NCBI GenBank assembly: GCA_963169295.1
Contig: CAUJDD010000107.1
Span: 1 to 10,064, forward strand
Origin: UBA4416 sp020846025
GTDB taxonomy: Bacteria; Bacteroidota; Bacteroidia; B-17B0; Aurantibacillaceae
Direction: 5' to 3'
Length of the DNA stretch: 10,064 nucleotides
The notes under the pieces were generated by a model. The model searched no databases and was not told the origin of the DNA. It saw only the letters and a list, made by a program, of their open reading frames with translations. This document shows positions 6,762 to 10,064 of the stretch, one piece after another. The stretch's first letter is position 1. Every line of letters starts with the position of its first letter. The position numbers and the translations under genes are program-made.

Positions 6762-7523
6762 TTATGACTTGCTACCGAATACTTGTTTTAAAATGTCGGT
6801 AACTCGTGCTGCTGGATCTTTTCTAATGTTCGTTTCTTCTTTGGCTATCATTAGCATTAAACCATTAATAGCTTTATTGGTAACGTAATCATTTAAGTTA
6901 GGATTCATCTTCTCTACGCCAGGTATCTTATTGTAAGTAGAAATTAGCGGCGACCAATACGAAGTAACTTGAACCTTATTAATAGCATCGGTAACTGTTG
7001 GTAAGAAAGATTGTTTTAATGAAGCGTATGTTTTCTCTCTTAAAAAATGTGTTGCCGCCGTGTCATTACCATTTAAAATTGCAAAGCCATCGCTAATAGA
7101 CATATTTGATACTGCATTTAAGAAAATAGGAGCAGCGGTTTTAGCAGCCTCTTCGGCAGCTCTATTAAGTGATGTTTCAAAATTTGTAATCTGCTGCGTC
7201 ATTCCAAGCTGAGAAAGACGTTCCTTTATAACTTGAGCTTCTTCGGGGAACGGAATGAAAATTAAAGGATTTTTTAAAAAGCCATCTGCCTTTGATGTTA
7301 GATTAACCGAATTATTTGTTCCAACTGATAATGCCTCTTTTAGTCCTTTTATAACATCACTATTAGATAAGGCAGATGAAGAAGTATTAGTACCACTTGT
7401 TGCTGCGGTTAAAATTTCAGTTCCTGTTTTTAATAGTGCCTCCTGTGTTTTTGCATCACAGCCCACGTTGATAATAATAACAACAACCGCACTAATTGGC
7501 AATAAATATTTTTTCATAATCAT
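6762..7523 (-). CDS. DUF4197 lipoprotein
   Basis: This is a 253-aa envelope protein of unknown function. The N-terminus MIMKKYLLPISAVVVIIINVGC is a lipoprotein signal with Cys22 as the lipidated residue. Asn at -3 is unusual by E. coli rules, but Bacteroidota lipoboxes are permissive. After a Ser/Thr-rich linker (about 40-54) comes the DUF4197 domain, with DVIKGLKEALSVGT (56-69), DGFLKNPLIFIPFPE (80-94), NRAAEEAAKTAAP (120-132), ILNGNDTAATHF (149-160), YVTNKAINGLMLMIA (213-227) and IRKDPAARVTDILK (233-246). These match the family end to end, and the length is typical. The second ATG (7517) gives MKKYLL and is an equally good start. The gene is divergent from cinA, with 55 bp between the starts. 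A near-match -7 box (TATATTTA, minus, 7554-7547) lies in that gap. No partner gene is evident nearby. Confidence 0.93.
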   Translation of the reverse strand: MIMKKYLLPISAVVVIIINVGCDAKTQEALLKTGTEILTAATSGTNTSSSALSNSDVIKGLKEALSVGTNNSVNLTSKADGFLKNPLIFIPFPEEAQVIKERLSQLGMTQQITNFETSLNRAAEEAAKTAAPIFLNAVSNMSISDGFAILNGNDTAATHFLREKTYASLKQSFLPTVTDAINKVQVTSYWSPLISTYNKIPGVEKMNPNLNDYVTNKAINGLMLMIAKEETNIRKDPAARVTDILKQVFGSKS

Positions 7524-7578
7524 TTTGTTCGTGTAACTTTATGGCGTAAATATAGAGATAAATTAAGCTATAATTAAT

Positions 7579-8844
7579 ATGAAAGCTGAAATTTTAACAA
7601 TAGGTAACGAAATTTTAATTGGGCAAATAACCAATACCAACTCAGTATGGATGGCTCAAGAGCTTAATTTAATAGGTATTAATATTGTTCAAATAACATC
7701 CATAGCAGATGATAAAGCTGCTATTATACAAGCGTTTTCTGATGCGCAAAAACGTGCTGATATTGTTTTAATAACAGGTGGTTTAGGCCCTACAAAAGAC
7801 GACATTACCAAACAAACATTTTGCGAATTTTTTAATACAACGCTAATTCTTGATAAAGACGTATTAGAAGACGTAAGCATTTTTTTTGAAAAACGCCAAA
7901 AAACAGTTTCTGAAATTAACAGAAAACAAGCCGAAGTTCCTAAAGGTTGTAAAGTAATTCGCAACACAAACGGAACCGCCCCAGGAATGTGGATGAAAAA
8001 AGAAAACACTGTTTTTATTTCGATGCCTGGTGTTCCTTACGAAATGAAGGAAATGATGACTAACAGCATTATTCCTGAAATTAAAAAACAATTTAAACTA
8101 CCTTATATTTATCATAAAACAATACTAACACAAGGAATAGGAGAAAGTGTATTAGCCGAATTAATTAGTAATTGGGAAGATGGGTTAGTTGAAAAAAAAA
8201 TTAGTTTAGCCTATCTTCCATCGCCAGGAATGGTACGACTACGACTTAGTGCAAATGGAGATAATGAAGTTATTTTAAAACAAACTATTCATTTAGAGAT
8301 AGAGAAAATTACTCCCATAATTAATAAATATATTTACGGGTACGAAGAGTACGGGAAAGAACAACCTAAAATGGAGGAAATTTTAGGATCACTACTCTTA
8401 GAAAAAAAATTAAAATTAGCATTGGCCGAAAGTTGTACAGGCGGTTACATATCACACCTAATTACTAGTGCATCTGGAAGCTCAGCTTATTATAATGGTT
8501 GTGTTGTACCTTATCATAATGAGTTTAAACATCAACTATTAAAGGTAGATAACAATATATTTGAAAAACATGGAGCTGTAAGTAAAGAGTGTGTAGAGGC
8601 TATGGCAAAAGAATTATTAAATATGTTTAAAGCAGATGTTTCAATTGCTGTGTCTGGAATAGCAGGTCCTTTAGGTGGAACCGCAGATAAACCAGTTGGA
8701 ACCGTTTGGATTGCTGTGGCTCATAAAAAAGATATAAAATCAAAGAAATTTATATTTGGAGATAATCGCTCTCGAAACATTCACATGAGTGCAATAAGTG
8801 CTTTAAATATGTTAAGAAAAATGATTTTAGAAATAGAAGATTAA
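7579..8844 (+). CDS. cinA: CinA family nicotinamide-nucleotide amidohydrolase
   Basis: This two-domain cytoplasmic protein of 421 aa has the normal CinA length. Residues about 1-170 form the MoaB/MogA-like COG1058 domain, with TIGNEILIGQ (7-16), TGGLGPTKDD (66-75) and SMPGVPYEM (148-156). In some CinA proteins this domain hydrolyses ADP-ribose. A linker domain follows (about 175-260). The C-terminal PncC domain carries AESCTGG (283-289, with the presumed catalytic Ser285), SGIAGPLGGT (359-368) and KPVGTVW (371-377). PncC converts nicotinamide mononucleotide to nicotinate mononucleotide plus ammonia, in the pyridine nucleotide cycle. The motif often written YSNE is YHNE here (312-315), a single change that I would not take as loss of function. 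The name recalls competence-induced genes in Gram-positive bacteria, but no competence gene is adjacent. It is probably co-transcribed with the hydrolase 44 bp downstream. Confidence 0.96.
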   Translation: MKAEILTIGNEILIGQITNTNSVWMAQELNLIGINIVQITSIADDKAAIIQAFSDAQKRADIVLITGGLGPTKDDITKQTFCEFFNTTLILDKDVLEDVSIFFEKRQKTVSEINRKQAEVPKGCKVIRNTNGTAPGMWMKKENTVFISMPGVPYEMKEMMTNSIIPEIKKQFKLPYIYHKTILTQGIGESVLAELISNWEDGLVEKKISLAYLPSPGMVRLRLSANGDNEVILKQTIHLEIEKITPIINKYIYGYEEYGKEQPKMEEILGSLLLEKKLKLALAESCTGGYISHLITSASGSSAYYNGCVVPYHNEFKHQLLKVDNNIFEKHGAVSKECVEAMAKELLNMFKADVSIAVSGIAGPLGGTADKPVGTVWIAVAHKKDIKSKKFIFGDNRSRNIHMSAISALNMLRKMILEIED

Positions 8845-8888
8845 ACACATTTTAAACCAGATTAAAATACTATAAAGAATAAAAAATT

Positions 8889-9659
8889 ATGGAATTAGCT
8901 TATAGAGAATTTGGTTCGGGACAACCTTTAATTATACTACATGGTTTATTTGGACAAAGCGACAATTGGAACACATTAGCAAAACGATTTGCTGAAAATA
9001 ATTTTCATGTATTTACAATCGACCAAAGAAACCATGGCTTATCGGCACATAGCGAGGAGTGGACTTATGAAGCAATGGCAAAAGATTTGAATGAATTTAT
9101 TATTAAGCGTCGCATACAACAACCTATTTTATTAGGACATAGTATGGGCGGAAAAACAGTTATGTTTTTTGATTATTTGTTTCCGAATACTGCTTATAAA
9201 ATTATTATTGCCGACATCGCACCTAAGGCATACGAGGCGCATCATGATGCAGTTTTAAAAGCACTTAATGCTGTTGATTTTTCTAAGATAAACCAACGAA
9301 AAGATGCTGAGGAAATTATGGGACAATACATTACAGATTTTGGCACTAAACAGTTTTTATTAAAAAACATTTACTGGAAAGATACTGACCCAAAACAAAT
9401 GGCTTGGCGATTTAATTTAGAAGTTATCTCCAAAGAGTATAATAATGTAGTAGTATCTGTTCCTGCTTTCCAATCAAACACACCTACTCTATTTATACGA
9501 GGTTCAAAATCTAATTACATTACAGATAACGATTGGATTGAGATTCAACAAGTATTTCAACATGCTCTACTAACAACAATTAATGACAGCGGGCATTGGG
9601 TTCATGCCGAAAAACCAAATGAATTTTTTGAAACGGTTATGAATTTTATATCTTCTTAA
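8889..9659 (+). CDS. alpha/beta hydrolase, YbfF-like esterase
   Basis: This is a 256-aa cytoplasmic alpha/beta hydrolase with no signal peptide. LHGLFGQSDNWNTL (17-30) supplies the oxyanion loop, and DQRNHGLS (45-52) is typical of the YbfF branch. GHSMGG (83-88) holds nucleophile Ser85, and IADIAPKAY (107-115) holds Asp109. SGHWVHAEKP (234-243) holds His236. The Ser-to-Asp spacing of 24 residues is what I recall for E. coli YbfF, where the acid lies after strand 6. E. coli YbfF hydrolyses short acyl esters and acyl-CoA; the physiological substrate here is unknown. Eukaryotic ABHD11 proteins share the same motifs. The gene follows cinA on the same strand. No strong terminator is visible after it, only a 5-bp stem (GGCAT/ATGCC) that lacks a close T-run. 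Confidence 0.93.
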   Translation: MELAYREFGSGQPLIILHGLFGQSDNWNTLAKRFAENNFHVFTIDQRNHGLSAHSEEWTYEAMAKDLNEFIIKRRIQQPILLGHSMGGKTVMFFDYLFPNTAYKIIIADIAPKAYEAHHDAVLKALNAVDFSKINQRKDAEEIMGQYITDFGTKQFLLKNIYWKDTDPKQMAWRFNLEVISKEYNNVVVSVPAFQSNTPTLFIRGSKSNYITDNDWIEIQQVFQHALLTTINDSGHWVHAEKPNEFFETVMNFISS

Positions 9660-9800
9660 TGGATAGGCATATTTAGAATAAACATGCCCGCTACACTTTT
9701 TCCATTTTCTACAAGCACAAAAAAACCTCATTGGGCAGATACTCGTCGCCGAATATAATCAGACTACTTTATAATTGAAGCAGCATTATTGTTATGAAAT
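9656..9800 (-). pseudogene. possible decayed C-terminal fragment of a minus-strand gene
   Basis: One minus-strand frame reads SDYIRRRVSAQ, a TGA stop, then GFFVLVENGKSVAGMF followed by ILNMPIH and a TAA that overlaps the hydrolase stop region. A TAG precedes SDYI. The residues look like a real protein C-terminus, with a strand-forming FFVLVENG then AGMFIL pattern. Two in-frame stops and the lack of a start suggest a remnant. No family is assigned, and chance is a serious alternative at this length. Confidence 0.25.
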
Positions 9801-9813
9801 ACACTCTAAAGTT

Positions 9814-9924
9814 GTTTAAAGTCCTAATACTCCACAATAAAAAAAGGGCTGTCATACTGAACTTGTTTCAGTATCTCAGAGATTCCGAAACGAGTTCGGA
9901 ATAACCTTGAGGAGAACTTTAAAC
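9814..9924. repeat. inverted 9-mers flanking the REP-like unit
   Basis: GTTTAAAGT at 9814-9822 is matched by its exact reverse complement ACTTTAAAC at 9916-9924. Beyond the 9-mers the arms stay partly complementary (TCCT against AGGA with a 2-base offset). This may mark the ends of a 111-bp MITE-like unit containing the double hairpin. The 9-mer is AT-rich and its core TTTAAA is self-complementary, so chance is possible. Confidence 0.35.
9851..9904. repeat. REP-like double-hairpin repeat
   Basis: There are two imperfectly mirrored palindromes. ATACTGAA (9854-9861) pairs with TTCAGTAT (9867-9874) around loop CTTGT. ATTCCGAA (9882-9889) pairs with TTCGGAAT (9895-9902) around loop ACGAG. The second palindrome is nearly the reverse complement of the first, so the unit as a whole is also an inverted repeat. 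The motif GTCATnCTGAACTTGTTTC is one I recognise as a recurrent dispersed repeat in Bacteroidota genomes. Copy number in this genome cannot be seen here. It may be a REP or MITE-like element moved by a transposase encoded elsewhere. Confidence 0.7.
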
Positions 9925-9971
9925 CCAAATTCCGCAGTTGAATAAAATCCTTATTTTAGGCGTTTAAAATC

Positions 9972-9988
9972 CTACTGCGTAGCAGTAG
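9972..9988. repeat. 7-bp hairpin ahead of the transposase
   Basis: CTACTGC and GCAGTAG form a perfect 7-bp stem around the 3-nt loop GTA, ending 14 bp before the transposase ATG. It may be part of the IS end, or a structure that limits translation or read-through from outside, as seen in several IS families. The IS boundary itself cannot be fixed without the other end. Confidence 0.5.
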
Positions 9989-10002
9989 AAAAAAAAGACA
10001 CT

Positions 10003-10064
10003 ATGCAATTCGATATAAGCTATACCAGTAAAGAGATTACGCCTTGGGGCGGAATGGTTTTTTT
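10003..10064 (+). CDS. IS1380-type transposase, N-terminal fragment (cut by window edge)
   Basis: ATG at 10003 opens a frame reading MQFDISYTSKEITPWGGMVF up to the window edge. The K-E-I-T-P-W-G-G stretch is the usual N-terminal signature of IS1380-family transposases (DDE, DDE_Tnp_1-like), which insert at TTAA. Only 20 codons are visible, so neither integrity nor the DDE triad can be judged. A preceding AG-rich stretch (AAAAAAAAGACACT) could serve in translation initiation. TTAA occurs at 9964-9967, inside GTTTAAAATCCTA, and may be the target duplication. Confidence 0.65.
   Translation, partial: MQFDISYTSKEITPWGGMVF

Larger units (their letters stand above)
9660..10002. other. non-coding accessory stretch between the hydrolase and the IS
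   Basis: These 343 bases hold no intact gene. From left to right they contain a possible gene remnant on the minus strand, an inverted 9-mer pair GTTTAAAGT (9814-9822) and ACTTTAAAC (9916-9924), a REP-like double hairpin between them, and a 7-bp hairpin just before the transposase start. The density of inverted repeats fits a site of repeated insertion. Confidence 0.6.

Noticed and set aside
6736..6764. A/T self-complementary stretch between proC and the DUF4197 gene as a bidirectional terminator
   Set aside because: The pairing is only TAAATT/AATTTA with a long gap and no GC pairs. It is too weak to call.
7579..8844. CinA as evidence of a competence locus
   Set aside because: The neighbours are unrelated (a lipoprotein and an esterase). 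CinA is widespread as an NMN amidohydrolase.
9665..9690. GGCAT/ATGCC hairpin as terminator of the hydrolase gene
   Set aside because: The 5-bp stem has a 13-nt loop, and the T-run comes only after a further GC-containing spacer. Not convincing.
9851..9904. Double hairpin as a CRISPR fragment
   Set aside because: The two units are mirrored, not directly repeated. There are no spacers of regular length and no cas genes.

Overview
This window looks like a low-GC Bacteroidota chromosome. The signs are a tyrosine recombinase of the Bacteroides/CTnDOT type, a DUF2723 glycosyltransferase with the phylum's usual architecture, a DUF4197 lipoprotein, promoters of the form TTTG-N19-TAnnTTTG, and almost no Shine-Dalgarno sequences. 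I cannot resolve the order or genus.

Region 1 (1-1975, minus strand) is the edge of an integrated element. A tyrosine recombinase gene starts close to the 3' side of a tRNA-Gln(UUG) gene and reads away from it. It is followed 36 bp later by a small gene that weakly resembles RteC. The reading frame of that small gene is broken at a run of eight A and continues in another frame off the left edge. The rest of the element lies outside the window. Two short GGTCGCA repeats sit on the putative integrase promoter, and a third lies at the start of the gene.

Region 2 (2018-2206, minus strand) holds tRNA-Gln with a well-formed promoter and a perfect 14-bp terminator hairpin.

Region 3 (2287-9659) is ordinary core chromosome. 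It carries a 1097-aa GT-C fold DUF2723 protein (probable protein O-glycosyltransferase) closed by a strong terminator, then a small conserved-looking hypothetical and proC on the same strand. A DUF4197 lipoprotein gene faces proC and is divergent from cinA. CinA is followed by a YbfF-like alpha/beta hydrolase. The genes do not form one pathway: proline synthesis (proC), NAD/NMN salvage (cinA) and envelope functions (DUF2723, DUF4197) simply lie side by side.

Region 4 (9660-10064) is a decayed intergenic zone. It has a possible remnant of a minus-strand gene, a double-hairpin REP-like repeat flanked by inverted 9-mers, and at the right edge the first 20 codons of an IS1380-type transposase preceded by a 7-bp hairpin.

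I found no convincing new multi-gene system. The observations most worth checking are the frameshifted small gene beside the integrase, the repeats over the integrase promoter, and the repeat/IS cluster at the right edge.
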